From Magnetospirillum molischianum DSM 120 (GTDB taxonomy: Bacteria; Pseudomonadota; Alphaproteobacteria; Rhodospirillales; Magnetospirillaceae): 64,000 bases of DNA. The stretch covers positions 45,398 to 109,397 of the forward strand of contig NZ_CAHP01000015.1 of the NCBI RefSeq assembly GCF_000294655.1, given 5' to 3'. Below, piece after piece: positions 1 to 8,357 of this stretch. Under the pieces are notes generated by a model. It searched no databases. It was not told the DNA's origin and worked only from the letters and a program-made list of their open reading frames with translations. Positions within the stretch are counted from its first letter, which is position 1. Each line of letters begins with the position of its first letter. The position numbers and the translations under genes are program-made.

Positions 1-916
1 GACTTGCTGGGACCGCAGTGACATTGCCACTCGAATCGGTGGTCAATGTCACGTTCGAAATCGTCGAGGGAGTAATGGTGGCATTGGCCGAAGCAGGCAG
101 GGAATAACTGAGAGACCACGTATTCCCGTTGCTCCTCTGCCAATTGACGGTCAGAGGAAGCGGATTACCTGAGAGGTCATTGACCCAAGCGTCTTGTGTG
201 AACGTCTGATTGGGGGGAGTCGTCGAGGCGTCCGCCGGAATGTTAACGACCGGCTGGATTGTGGTGGTGACGGCTCCGTTGATCTTCTGTCCGGGGGTTG
301 TGTAGATCGGGACCAGAGTCTGCGGAGCTCCAGAAGATGCGGTCGTTCCAGCCGCTGGAATTTGAGAGACGGCGCTCGTGGACACGCCGGCGATACGCCC
401 CTCAGAATCGGCCATCCACCCCATCAAAAACTGCCCACCGGCCGTCTTGAAATAGGTCTTATCTGCGGTAGCGCTTGAACTCGTCGCAGTCGAATCACCA
501 TAAGTCGTAAACCCGCCTGCGCGAGTGTATTGAATATTTCTCTCGTCTGTTACGCTGAGGCCGGTCTGCGGTTTGCCATTGGCATCGGGCTGGGAAACGA
601 TAAAGAACCCACGCCCATTGATGCCAAGATCTGTCCAATTGGAGGTCGGTGTCAGCAATCCCTGCTGGGTGATGGCATAACGATTGACCGCAGTAACACC
701 AAATATGTCAGTGCCTGTCGTCGCCGTGGACTTGCCAGCGCTGTTATTCGTGTTGGTGGGAGAAGAATGAGATTCTGACAAGACGGTCTTGAACTGGGTG
801 TCCAGCCGCTTGTAACCAGTTGTGTTCACATTGGCGATGTTCTGGGAGATGCTCCCCATCGCTCCATCCATCGCCTGCATCGCACCGCTGGCATTCGTTA
901 AAGCACCCCATACCAT
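1..916 (-). CDS. flgE: Flagellar hook protein FlgE, N-terminal part (runs off the window)
   Basis: The minus strand is open from an ATG at 916 to the window edge (about 305 codons). The N-terminus carries the rod/hook/filament signature: an amphipathic start followed by SQNIANVNTTGYKR, the conserved segment of FlgE/FlgG-type axial proteins. It then becomes Ser/Thr/Ala-rich, as in the exposed hook domain. FlgE polymerises into the hook outside the cell after type III export. A GGAGG five bases upstream supports the ATG at 916; an in-frame ATG at 928 is the alternative. The long Thr/Ser-rich middle fits FlgE better than FlgG, but the C-terminus is missing, so FlgE versus another hook/rod paralogue rests on the N-terminus and composition. 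Confidence 0.85.
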   Translation of the reverse strand, partial: MVWGALTNASGAMQAMDGAMGSISQNIANVNTTGYKRLDTQFKTVLSESHSSPTNTNNSAGKSTATTGTDIFGVTAVNRYAITQQGLLTPTSNWTDLGINGRGFFIVSQPDANGKPQTGLSVTDERNIQYTRAGGFTTYGDSTATSSSATADKTYFKTAGGQFLMGWMADSEGRIAGVSTSAVSQIPAAGTTASSGAPQTLVPIYTTPGQKINGAVTTTIQPVVNIPADASTTPPNQTFTQDAWVNDLSGNPLPLTVNWQRSNGNTWSLSYSLPASANATITPSTISNVTLTTDSSGNVTAVPAS

Positions 917-1052
917 CGACGCCTCCATTCCCAGCGGAACACACTTTAAATTCCGTAGGGATGAATGCAAGGGGCGGGCCACACCACATTGGACAGCAAA
1001 ACCGCCTTATACGGTCGCCGTGAAAAAATCAGGCGGGAAAAAATGATGCTCA

Positions 1053-1110
1053 GACAAAAAAATTAGCCGGGAACCCGGCAGGAAATTCCCTCCCGGCAGT
1101 TCCTGCCGGG
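1053..1110 (-). terminator. Intrinsic terminator downstream of the Sel1/protease gene
   Basis: An 11-bp perfect inverted repeat (1074-1084 with 1100-1110) is followed on the minus strand by a second small GCCGGG/CCCGGC hairpin and a run of seven T at about 1056-1062. It lies just past the stop of the gene ending at 1119, so it probably ends the MCP-tip/protease transcript. Confidence 0.7.
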
Positions 1111-1118
1111 AATAAGGA

Positions 1119-2777
1119 TCAATCGATCCGGCACTGGATGAAGACGGTAACCCGCTTGATCCGTTCGCCAACATCAGCAGCAGAGCCAACCGGACCGGCA
1201 GCGGCCGTTTCATAACGAATGGAATTGCTATCCAGGAAGCGGCGGGCAATATCGGCCTTGATCGCGAAATTGATATTCTGCGGCAGATCGCCGGTTTGCC
1301 CGGCGATTTTCATCGCGTTCAGCTTCGAGGAAACTACCCCGACGATAGTACCACTCATGTCGACCAATGGACCGCCGGAATTGCCTTTTTGTACCGGAGC
1401 CGTGATCTGGTAATGGCGGGCATCACCGCGCAATCCCGCCATGGCGCTGATCACCCCCGCCGTGATGTTGGCTTCACGCGACAACAAAGACGAAAGCGGA
1501 AATCCGATCACCACCACTTCGTCCCCCGAACGCAGAGGGCGGTCGGCACGAAAGCGCCCAACGTCGTCTCCGCGCAACGATGTCTTCAGCGCCGCAAGAT
1601 CGTCAGTGGTGTTCTTGGCCTGAAGGGTGGCTGGAATCGCCTGACCATCTGCGGCCGTAACGCTGATCGAGCGACAGGATTCGACAACATGCGCATTGGT
1701 CAGCACCGTACCATCGCGTCCAATCACAAAGCCGGTCCCGGTCGCCATACGGCCGCGACCACGCCCATCGACGGAAACGGGAGGACTAACCTTCTCCGGC
1801 GAAGCCTGATCAGCAGGCGGGGGCGCCGCCGCCGACACTCCCCCCGGTCCGTTCTGACCGGGTTTCCAGTTCGCCAGACGTGCGCGGGTCTGGGCCAAAT
1901 CTTGCGGTGACAGACGAGCACCAACCCCATCGCGATCGCGGAGGTAGGCGGTCTTAAGGTTCGCGGGAGCGCGATCCCCCCCAACGGATAGCCAGAAATA
2001 AGCCTCGGGCAGATTCACAGCCAATCCGTTGCCGACCGCCAGCATCGCACCAAGGTTATGGGCTGCCTGGGGATGCCCCCGTTCGGCGGCACGGCGGAAC
2101 CAGATAGCGGCCTCGGACGGATTCTTAGCCACCCCCTCCCCGGTCAACAACGCGACCCCCAAAATGAACTGCGCCACGGGGCGGCCTGCTTCGGCGGCAG
2201 CGCGAGCGTCAACCACGGCCCGAGCCCGATCGATCGGCATGGAACGACCGTTCCATCGCAGTTCCGCCATTTTCTCCAAACTGGGGGGATAAGCTTTTTC
2301 GGCGGCACTGCGGAAATAACCTACACCCCGAGCTTCGTCGCGGGGAACCTCGACGCCCTCGTAATAAAGCTCACCCAAAGCGTTAAGACTTTCGGGAACG
2401 CCGCGATCGGCGGCACGCCCCAGCCAGTCCAAAGCCTTGGCGACGTCCTTGGGAACCCCCCGACCCAACAGGTACGCGGTCCCCAACCAATGTTGCCCCA
2501 ACGGATTGCCCGAAGCGGCGGCGGCAGTCAGCAACCGCAAGGCCTCGGCATCGTCACGGGGAACACCGCCCAGACCGAGAAACAGAATCTGCCCCAGCCT
2601 GGCCATGGCAGAGGCATTTCCCTCTGCGGCCAGGGGACGATACTCGGCGGCGGCGGCGGCAAAGTCGCGACGTTGCCAAGCCGCCTGCCCCTCTTCCCAT
2701 CCGGCGAACACTGCCCCGGCGGGCAACAATCCGGCCAAAATGGCAAGAATGGTCCGGGCATATCTCGGTGCAACCAT
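1119..2777 (-). CDS. Sel1-repeat protein fused to a trypsin-like (S1C) serine protease
   Basis: 552 residues. Residues 1-25 are a signal peptide (hydrophobic core ending AVFA-G). Residues about 30-265 are tandem Sel1-like repeats (alpha-alpha units with A-x-x-LG and W-x-x-RAAE motifs). A Pro/Ala linker follows, then a trypsin/DegS-like peptidase domain from about 345. The catalytic triad is visible: His363 in TNAHVV, Asp392/393 in TTDDLAALK, Ser467 in KGNSGGPL. No PDZ domain follows. The predicted role is a periplasmic protease with a protein-binding Sel1 platform; the substrate is unknown. Its start codon directly follows the stop of the upstream chemoreceptor-tip gene, so the two are probably co-transcribed. 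Confidence 0.88.
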   Translation of the reverse strand: MVAPRYARTILAILAGLLPAGAVFAGWEEGQAAWQRRDFAAAAAEYRPLAAEGNASAMARLGQILFLGLGGVPRDDAEALRLLTAAAASGNPLGQHWLGTAYLLGRGVPKDVAKALDWLGRAADRGVPESLNALGELYYEGVEVPRDEARGVGYFRSAAEKAYPPSLEKMAELRWNGRSMPIDRARAVVDARAAAEAGRPVAQFILGVALLTGEGVAKNPSEAAIWFRRAAERGHPQAAHNLGAMLAVGNGLAVNLPEAYFWLSVGGDRAPANLKTAYLRDRDGVGARLSPQDLAQTRARLANWKPGQNGPGGVSAAAPPPADQASPEKVSPPVSVDGRGRGRMATGTGFVIGRDGTVLTNAHVVESCRSISVTAADGQAIPATLQAKNTTDDLAALKTSLRGDDVGRFRADRPLRSGDEVVVIGFPLSSLLSREANITAGVISAMAGLRGDARHYQITAPVQKGNSGGPLVDMSGTIVGVVSSKLNAMKIAGQTGDLPQNINFAIKADIARRFLDSNSIRYETAAAGPVGSAADVGERIKRVTVFIQCRID

Positions 2778-3074
2778 CTATCGCTGCGACTCGGCTCGCA
2801 TATTGTGGGCAAGACGGCTCAGTTCCTCGACCGCAGCCCCCATTTCCGCCTCAAGCGTCTGAGTGATGCCGTCGATGCTCTCCGAAACGTGTTTCACCTC
2901 TCCGGCAACGACGGCGAAGCCCTTTCCGGCTTCACCGGCACGGGCGGCTTCGATCAGGGCGTTCAGCGCCAGGATCCGAGTGGTGCCGGTGACCTTTTTG
3001 ATCTCTTCGACCTTACGCGACACCACATCGGCAAGAGCGGCAGTGAGTTCAATAATACGATCCTGGTCGGACAT
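2778..3074 (-). CDS. Minimal chemoreceptor signalling-tip protein (MCP fragment)
   Basis: About 98 residues from the ATG at 3074 (GGAGA seven bases upstream). The centre holds the conserved MCP hairpin tip ([20 protein letters not shown] followed by AVVAGEV), flanked only by short helices. There is no sensor, TM segment or HAMP domain, whereas full MCPs exceed 500 residues. It could dimerise and touch CheA/CheW, cap receptor arrays, or be a soluble decoy. It may instead be the relic of a larger receptor, but it has its own ribosome site and abuts the protease gene exactly (stop 2778, next start 2777). The function is inferred only from the tip motif. Confidence 0.75.
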   Translation of the reverse strand: MSDQDRIIELTAALADVVSRKVEEIKKVTGTTRILALNALIEAARAGEAGKGFAVVAGEVKHVSESIDGITQTLEAEMGAAVEELSRLAHNMRAESQR

Positions 3075-3164
3075 GATGGTCTCCGCACGGAGGGTTTCAT
3101 TGCAGTGTACGGTCGGCAAGGCTGGTGGGCAATTCGGTATTCGCTGGGCGGTGCCGGTTTCACT

Positions 3165-3957
3165 TCATCGACTTGTTTTACGTCGCTCGATATCGATCCA
3201 GACCGGGGTGTGATCGCTGGCCCAATCACCTCCTCGCGGGCCGCGATCGATGCCTGCGGCGCAAAGCCGGTCGGCCGCGCTCGGAGACAGCAAAAGATGA
3301 TCGATCCGCAACCCATGATCACGGTTCCACGCCCCCCCTTTGTAATCCCACCAACTGTAATGGCCCGCCTCGGGGTGCAAGGCTCGGAAAGAATCAAGAT
3401 AACCAAGAAAAATCAACTCACGAAAGGCCCTGCGCGTTTCGAGACGACACAGAGCGTCGGCGCGCCACGCGGCCGGATCGCAGACATCTACATCAGCGGG
3501 ACAGACATTATAATCCCCCCCCCAGCACGACAGGCAGATCCCCTGTCAGGACATCGCGGGCGCGGGCGGTCAGACGTCGCATCCAGTCCAGCTTGTACAC
3601 GTATTTCCCCCCCGGAACGGGGTTGCCGTTGGGCAGGTATAGCGACACCACCCGAATTCCGTCGATGATAGCCTCAAGATAGCGGGCCTGAGGATCACTC
3701 TCATCGCCGGGCAATCCCCGGACCACAGATTCTGCTGGCTGGCGCGACAGAATGGCGACGCCATTGAACGTCTTCTGTCCATGGAATACGACATGAAAGC
3801 CCGCAGCCTCGATTTCCGCTCGGGGAAAATCAACGTCTTGGCATTTCGTCTCCTGGAGAAGAAGGATATCTGGATTAGAGCTACTCAACCATTCGAGCAA
3901 AGCCGGAAGACGCACTCGGATCGAGTTTACATTCCATGTCGCGATTCTGATACTCAC
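3165..3957 (-). pseudogene. xth: Exodeoxyribonuclease III (xth), split by a +1 G in a G9 tract
   Basis: Translated from the GTG at 3957 (AGGGG eight bases upstream) this is an AP-endonuclease/exonuclease III: RIATWNVNSIR, the metal-binding Glu in LLQETKCQD, and YLPNGN. At C9 (3515-3523; G9 on the coding strand) the frame runs out just after VVLGG. Removing one G restores GGDYNVCP and joins a second open frame with FLGYLDSFR, the WDY motif, RIDHLL and the catalytic GGDWASDHTPV, ending at 3165. The repaired protein is about 263 residues, normal for base-excision-repair ExoIII. All catalytic motifs are intact, so the lesion is recent, a slippage/phase-variation site, or a sequencing error. Confidence 0.85.
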
Positions 3958-4197
3958 GCAGCCACCCCTGTTCTGTAATAATTTTTTGATAAACTCGTTG
4001 TGTTCGCCATCATTCAAGGCGATATTCGCCACAATTAGAATCAGTTCGCCACATTTCGGCCGCTAGACGCCTGACGAAAAGGACCCGAGGGTGTGGTTTA
4101 GGCACAGCGACTATAACCGCATGATCCCAGCGACAGCCCTTTGGGGTCCGCCTGGAGAGATGGACAGTACCGCATTTCAATTCAACGGCTTGTCGGC

Positions 4198-6399
4198 ATG
4201 AATCGCGTTTTCTTCCCCAGTGCTGCCGCAGTTGCGATCTGTGTCCTCGCCACCATTGCGGCACCAGCCATTGCCGAAACACCCACCCCCCCATCACACC
4301 CGATCCATCTTCAACTGAAATGGCGGCACCAATTCCAGTTCGCAGGCTACTACGCCGCGATTGAGAAGGGGTATTTTGCCGCTGAAGGTCTTACGGTCGA
4401 TCTGATCGAAGGCGGGGCGGGAACAAATGGTGCCTTGGACGTCTCGACGGGCAAGGCCGATTTTGCGATTAGCTCCCCCAGTGTGCTGCTCGAACGCAAC
4501 CGCGGCCTGCCGGTGGTAGCGGTGGCGGCAGTGTTTCAACACTCACCCCTGGTATTGTTGGTTCGACGCAACAGCGGCTTCGACACTCCCCAATCGCTGG
4601 GCGGTCGGCGGGTAATGCTGGGCGGACGCGACGGAACCGACGATTCCGAAATCCTGGCGATGTTCGCAGCCGAAGGGATGACCAAGCAACCGGTTGTTCT
4701 TCTGCCGCATAGCGGTAATTTCTCCGACCTGATGGAAGGTCGTGTCGATGCGATGTCGTCTTACAGCACCGACATCCAAGAAACTCAGAAAGCAGGAGAG
4801 TTGCTTCGTCCTCGCCAATACGGCATCGATTTTTATGGCGACATCCTTATTACCAGCCTCTCCCTTGCTACCAATCAGCCTAACATGGTCAGGGCCTTTA
4901 AACGTGCGAGCCTGCGGGGATGGCAATACGCCCTGGCGCACCCAGAAGAACTTACCGACTTGATCCGTGCCCGCTACGCTCCGGAAGAAAGCCGCGAACA
5001 TCTCTTGGGCGAAGCGGCGGCGATGCGTGAATTGATCCTGCCCGAATTAGTTGAAATCGGGCATATGAACCGAGGACGATGGACCCATATCGGCGAAACC
5101 TACGCGATGCTTGGCCTCCTTAGGCCTGACTGGACCCTGGACCGGTTTTTGTTCTCTGATATCGAAGAGGAGCTACACAACAGCTCCAACACTTGGATCA
5201 TGGTTGGGAGCATCGCCGGATTTGCCCTTTTCCTGATTGCCATCCTATTGGCAGGCTTCGTCGCCCGGTTACGCATCCTGGTACACCGCCGAAACCGAGA
5301 GCTTGCCGCCAGCGAAGAGCAGTTCCGCGCCATCTTCGACAGCGTTAACGATGCGATCTTTCTTCAGGCTCCCGAAGATGGCGCGATCCTGGCCGTCAAT
5401 CAGCGGATGTGTGAGCTGTTCGGCTACCGGCAGGAAGAATTGTTGGATCTTTCCATCGGCGATCTTGGCCTGGATGGTAAGAGCGGTGGCCGCACCGATA
5501 TCGGGCATTGGCTTGCCAAGGCCCGCAGCGACCGCCCACACCTGTTCGAGTGGCGGGTGCGGGCCAAAGATGGTCACGGTTTCTGGGTAGAGATCAGCCT
5601 ACGTCAGGCTCGGATCGGCGGAGAAGATCTCCTTTTAGTAGTAGCAAGAGATATTTCAGCCCGCAAGGAGGTGGAAGAGAAACTGCGCCGGACGATTGAG
5701 GATCTGGTCAGTTCCAATAGCGATCTCGAACGCTTTGCCTATGTCTCTTCCCACGACTTGCAAACCCCGCTCCGGAATGTCGTCAGCTATGCCCAACTTT
5801 TGGACCGACGCTATCGCGGCAAGCTTGACGCCGACGCCGATGAATTCATCGGCTTTATTGTAGACAACACCCGCCACATGTCTGAACTGATCAACGACCT
5901 GCTTGATTATACCCGTGTCGGGCGGCCGTCTCTGCCGCTGGTTCCGGTTGATGCCCGCCGCCCCGTCGAACAAGCTGTCGCACTGCTGCGCCCTGAGATC
6001 GAAGCGTGCGGGGCAAAAATCATGGTCAAGGAGATGCCTCGGGTGATGGCAGACGAAGCGCAGATGGTCAGCCTGATGCAAAACCTGATCGGTAATGCCC
6101 TAAAATACCGCCATCCAGACCGGAAACCAGAAATCAAAATCGAAGCCGTACCCCATCTTGGGGCGATGTGGTGCTTTGCCGTTCAAGACAATGGCGTCGG
6201 CATCGAAAAACAATACTTTGCCAAGATCTTCGAAATTTTCCAGCGCCTCTATCCTGATCATAAATCGTCTGGAACAGGTATCGGTCTGGCGCTGTGTCAG
6301 CGGATTATTCACCGCTTCGGCGGCGACATTTGGGTGGAATCAATACCGGGGGTGGGGACGACGTTCTTGTTCACCCTACCGGCCGCGCCGGAATTATAG
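4198..6399 (+). CDS. Sensor histidine kinase with NMT1/SsuA-type binding-protein input and PAS domain
   Basis: 733 residues from the ATG at 4198, which begins a clear signal peptide (cleavage near AIAE). Residues about 30-320 form a periplasmic NMT1/THI5-like substrate-binding domain (LQLKWRHQFQFAGYYAA, a signature of that family). One TM helix lies at about 331-356. A PAS domain follows, then a HisKA domain with the phospho-accepting His in SSHDLQTPLRN (about 518) and a HATPase with N, G1 and G2 boxes (NLIGNALKY, DNGVGI, GTGIGLAL). The ligand may be a thiamine-precursor- or sulfonate-like molecule, but that is only family inference. It has no receiver domain. The NarL-type regulator 0.6 kb downstream is a possible partner. 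Confidence 0.9.
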   Translation: MNRVFFPSAAAVAICVLATIAAPAIAETPTPPSHPIHLQLKWRHQFQFAGYYAAIEKGYFAAEGLTVDLIEGGAGTNGALDVSTGKADFAISSPSVLLERNRGLPVVAVAAVFQHSPLVLLVRRNSGFDTPQSLGGRRVMLGGRDGTDDSEILAMFAAEGMTKQPVVLLPHSGNFSDLMEGRVDAMSSYSTDIQETQKAGELLRPRQYGIDFYGDILITSLSLATNQPNMVRAFKRASLRGWQYALAHPEELTDLIRARYAPEESREHLLGEAAAMRELILPELVEIGHMNRGRWTHIGETYAMLGLLRPDWTLDRFLFSDIEEELHNSSNTWIMVGSIAGFALFLIAILLAGFVARLRILVHRRNRELAASEEQFRAIFDSVNDAIFLQAPEDGAILAVNQRMCELFGYRQEELLDLSIGDLGLDGKSGGRTDIGHWLAKARSDRPHLFEWRVRAKDGHGFWVEISLRQARIGGEDLLLVVARDISARKEVEEKLRRTIEDLVSSNSDLERFAYVSSHDLQTPLRNVVSYAQLLDRRYRGKLDADADEFIGFIVDNTRHMSELINDLLDYTRVGRPSLPLVPVDARRPVEQAVALLRPEIEACGAKIMVKEMPRVMADEAQMVSLMQNLIGNALKYRHPDRKPEIKIEAVPHLGAMWCFAVQDNGVGIEKQYFAKIFEIFQRLYPDHKSSGTGIGLALCQRIIHRFGGDIWVESIPGVGTTFLFTLPAAPEL

Positions 6400-6401
6400 G
6401 A

Positions 6402-6815
6402 TCAGCTTTTCGAGGAACCACCGCCATGGTGGGGGGGAGAAAAGAGATCGAGAGCCTTGCACAACAACTCGCCAATCGGACGAGGGCGCGGCGGCGATAA
6501 TCTGTCGGCTAGATAATCTGCCACCGCCTTAACCGGATCTGTCTCTGCGGTCAGCCGGACGTCAACGCCACGACGAACCATCTTAGTGACGAATCCTTCA
6601 CCCGACGAATTGGCGATCAAAACATCGATACCGTCAAGCGGATGCGGACGCCCATCCTCGTGATGATGGAACACCATCGTGCTCTCAAGAACAATTCGCT
6701 GCGGCAGAGCGGAAACAGCGCCCCCCGCGCACTCCCAGACCAGCCAGAAGCGCGCCCGTCCGGCATGGCCAGAAATCCGGGAAAAACGGGAATCGACGGC
6801 GACTGCGATCTTCAT
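6402..6815 (-). CDS. NifX/NifB-type dinitrogenase cofactor-binding family protein
   Basis: 137 residues beginning MKIAVAVD, with SGHAGRARFWLVWE near the N-terminus and DVLIANSSGEGF in the middle. This is the pattern of the small alpha/beta domain (Nitro_FeMo-Co family) seen in NifX, NafY and the C-terminus of NifB, which binds FeMo-co or related Fe-S clusters. The His cluster HHHED (about 50-54) is a plausible metal site. No nif genes are next to it, so it may be a stand-alone metal-cluster carrier rather than NifX itself. It converges tail-to-tail with the kinase ending at 6399, three bases away. Confidence 0.78.
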   Translation of the reverse strand: MKIAVAVDSRFSRISGHAGRARFWLVWECAGGAVSALPQRIVLESTMVFHHHEDGRPHPLDGIDVLIANSSGEGFVTKMVRRGVDVRLTAETDPVKAVADYLADRLSPPRPRPIGELLCKALDLFSPPHHGGGSSKS

Positions 6816-6948
6816 TGTGTTACCTTACGGGATTGCCAAGCCAGTGTGAAGCTCGTCATAGACGGCAGGATTGCTTTCCGGGAAAACGGCCAACGAACAA
6901 ACAATTTTCACCAAATGCGCTATACTTTTAGCTTCAAGCTTCGACTCT

Positions 6949-6977
6949 CATAAGCGTCTCAAGACGCGCCACTTATG
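6949..6977. promoter_or_regulatory. Nested palindrome in the leader of the NarL-type regulator
   Basis: Perfect inverted repeat GCGTCT/AGACGC (6954-6959 and 6962-6967) nested inside CATAAG/CTTATG (6949-6954 and 6972-6977). It lies about 55 bp upstream of the regulator start, downstream of a TATACT box at about 6921. It is a candidate operator or structured 5' leader; no T-run follows, so it does not look like a terminator. Confidence 0.4.
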
Positions 6978-7030
6978 GGGGTGGAGCTCATGCGGTTAAC
7001 AATCTTGAACCCGAACTGAGGAGTTTGTCC

Positions 7031-7660
7031 GTGACAGTTCGCATTGTCATCGCCGAGGATCAGCAACTGGTTCGTCAGGGTCTGGTCGCGTTGCTTGCCT
7101 CCGATGACGTCGCCATTATCGGTGAGGCGCAGAACGGTAGGATCGCCATTGAGATGGCGCGAAGCTTGGCTCCCGACGTCATGCTGATGGATCTTTCCAT
7201 GCCTGAAATGGATGGAGTTGAGGCAACACGACAAATCAAGCGGTTTGCCCCTCGGGTCAAGATTTTGGTTCTCAGCGCCGCCAATTGTGAGAAGAGAGTG
7301 GCCGAGGCGTTAGCGGCCGGAGCCGACGGATACGCCCTAAAAAAAATGAGCCACGGCGAATTGATCGAAGCGATCGGTGCCGTCTCAACTGGCCGCCCCT
7401 ATCTTGGCCCCGGTCTTTCGGAAGAGTTAGTCCGTGAGCATCTGGCTGGAACCGAACAGGGTGGGGTCAACCTGACGGGACGCGAACGCGAAGTGCTGCG
7501 CCTGATCGCGCTGGGACTAAAAAACCGCGAGATCGCAAACGATCTCGGTATTGCGGTCAAAACGGTCGAAACGCACCGCACTAAGATCATGCAGAAGCTT
7601 GATCTGCACAATTCTGCGGAGCTGGCCGCTTACGCCCTCCGACGTGGGATGATCGAGTAA
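7031..7660 (+). CDS. NarL/FixJ-family response regulator (receiver + LuxR HTH)
   Basis: About 209 residues. The start is taken at the GTG at 7031 because AGGAG lies seven bases upstream; an in-frame TTG at 7025 is too close to it. The receiver domain has the acidic pair in IAEDQQ, the phospho-acceptor Asp in MLMDLSMPEMDG and the conserved Lys in ALKKMS. The C-terminus is a LuxR-type HTH (LTGREREVLRLIALG, then TVETHRTKIMQKL). It is probably a transcription factor phosphorylated by a histidine kinase; the kinase at 4198-6399 is the nearest on this strand. It converges with a membrane-protein gene 13 bases downstream. Confidence 0.92.
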   Translation: MTVRIVIAEDQQLVRQGLVALLASDDVAIIGEAQNGRIAIEMARSLAPDVMLMDLSMPEMDGVEATRQIKRFAPRVKILVLSAANCEKRVAEALAAGADGYALKKMSHGELIEAIGAVSTGRPYLGPGLSEELVREHLAGTEQGGVNLTGREREVLRLIALGLKNREIANDLGIAVKTVETHRTKIMQKLDLHNSAELAAYALRRGMIE

Positions 7661-7672
7661 AAAAACCGTTCT

Positions 7673-8185
7673 CTATGCCTGCTCGTCGCGACGGGGAAAC
7701 CACCGGGCGCGAAGTGTGGCGATAAAGGCCCGCGCCTGACGCCACGCTGCCCAGGATTCTAGGCGGGCATGCGCCCAATTTTTGGCACGGATCACTGTGT
7801 CATGAACCCAGACAAACCAACCGAAGCTCATCAGGGCCGGACGGCACAGGGTGTAAAGCCGGGCGAACAACGCCGTCGCCACCAGCTTGGCCGAGATCAA
7901 AACCACGAGACCGGACAAAAAATGACCGGTAGCTATGGCCCAGACCGCCACCAGTTTGACCGGAAGAATCAGCAAAAACGGTAGCAGAAAGACGAAGGCT
8001 GCGGCTTTCGCTGGCAGAGCGACGATCATCGCCTCGATCCGGGCAATCGAGGCCAAACGCCCCAGACGAGCCATCAGGCTTCTCAACCACCCCCACAGAT
8101 ATTCCTCGAACAACATCAACAGCACCGCCAGCGGCACTGTCAGCAGGGAGGACAAGGAGCGGGAACGGGAAGGCGTTGTGGTCAT
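7673..8185 (-). CDS. Integral membrane protein of unknown function
   Basis: 170 residues from the ATG at 8185 (MTTTPSRSRS). It has at least two strongly hydrophobic segments (about 12-25 and 60-110, including FVFLLPFLLILPVKLVAVW) and a basic, Trp/Arg-rich cytoplasmic tail ending RRDEQA. I do not recognise the family. An upstream in-frame start exists but adds a non-hydrophobic, low-complexity extension, so the shorter form is preferred. It lies downstream of, and on the same strand as, the secreted hypothetical protein at 8358-9206, with about 170 bp between. Confidence 0.65.
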   Translation of the reverse strand: MTTTPSRSRSLSSLLTVPLAVLLMLFEEYLWGWLRSLMARLGRLASIARIEAMIVALPAKAAAFVFLLPFLLILPVKLVAVWAIATGHFLSGLVVLISAKLVATALFARLYTLCRPALMSFGWFVWVHDTVIRAKNWAHARLESWAAWRQARAFIATLRARWFPRRDEQA

Positions 8186-8357
8186 GGCTCGTACCGGAAA
8201 TAAGAGGGAACGGTATTCGGAGCAGAGTCTTGCGTCGTCGCCTTGGAAAAAGATTGCTGCGCGACGCAATCAACACATTGTTGCATCTTGGCACGGCGGC
8301 ACCGATCCCGCACGGGGCAATCTTGCGGTGGTGTGGCCCGAATCAGACGGCGTGCGA

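Noticed and set aside
2058..3668. 536-codon plus-strand open frame opposite the Sel1/protease, MCP-tip and xth genes
   Set aside because: It crosses three minus-strand genes with clear motifs, has low-complexity, Gly/Gln-rich sequence and no ribosome site; it is a codon-bias shadow.
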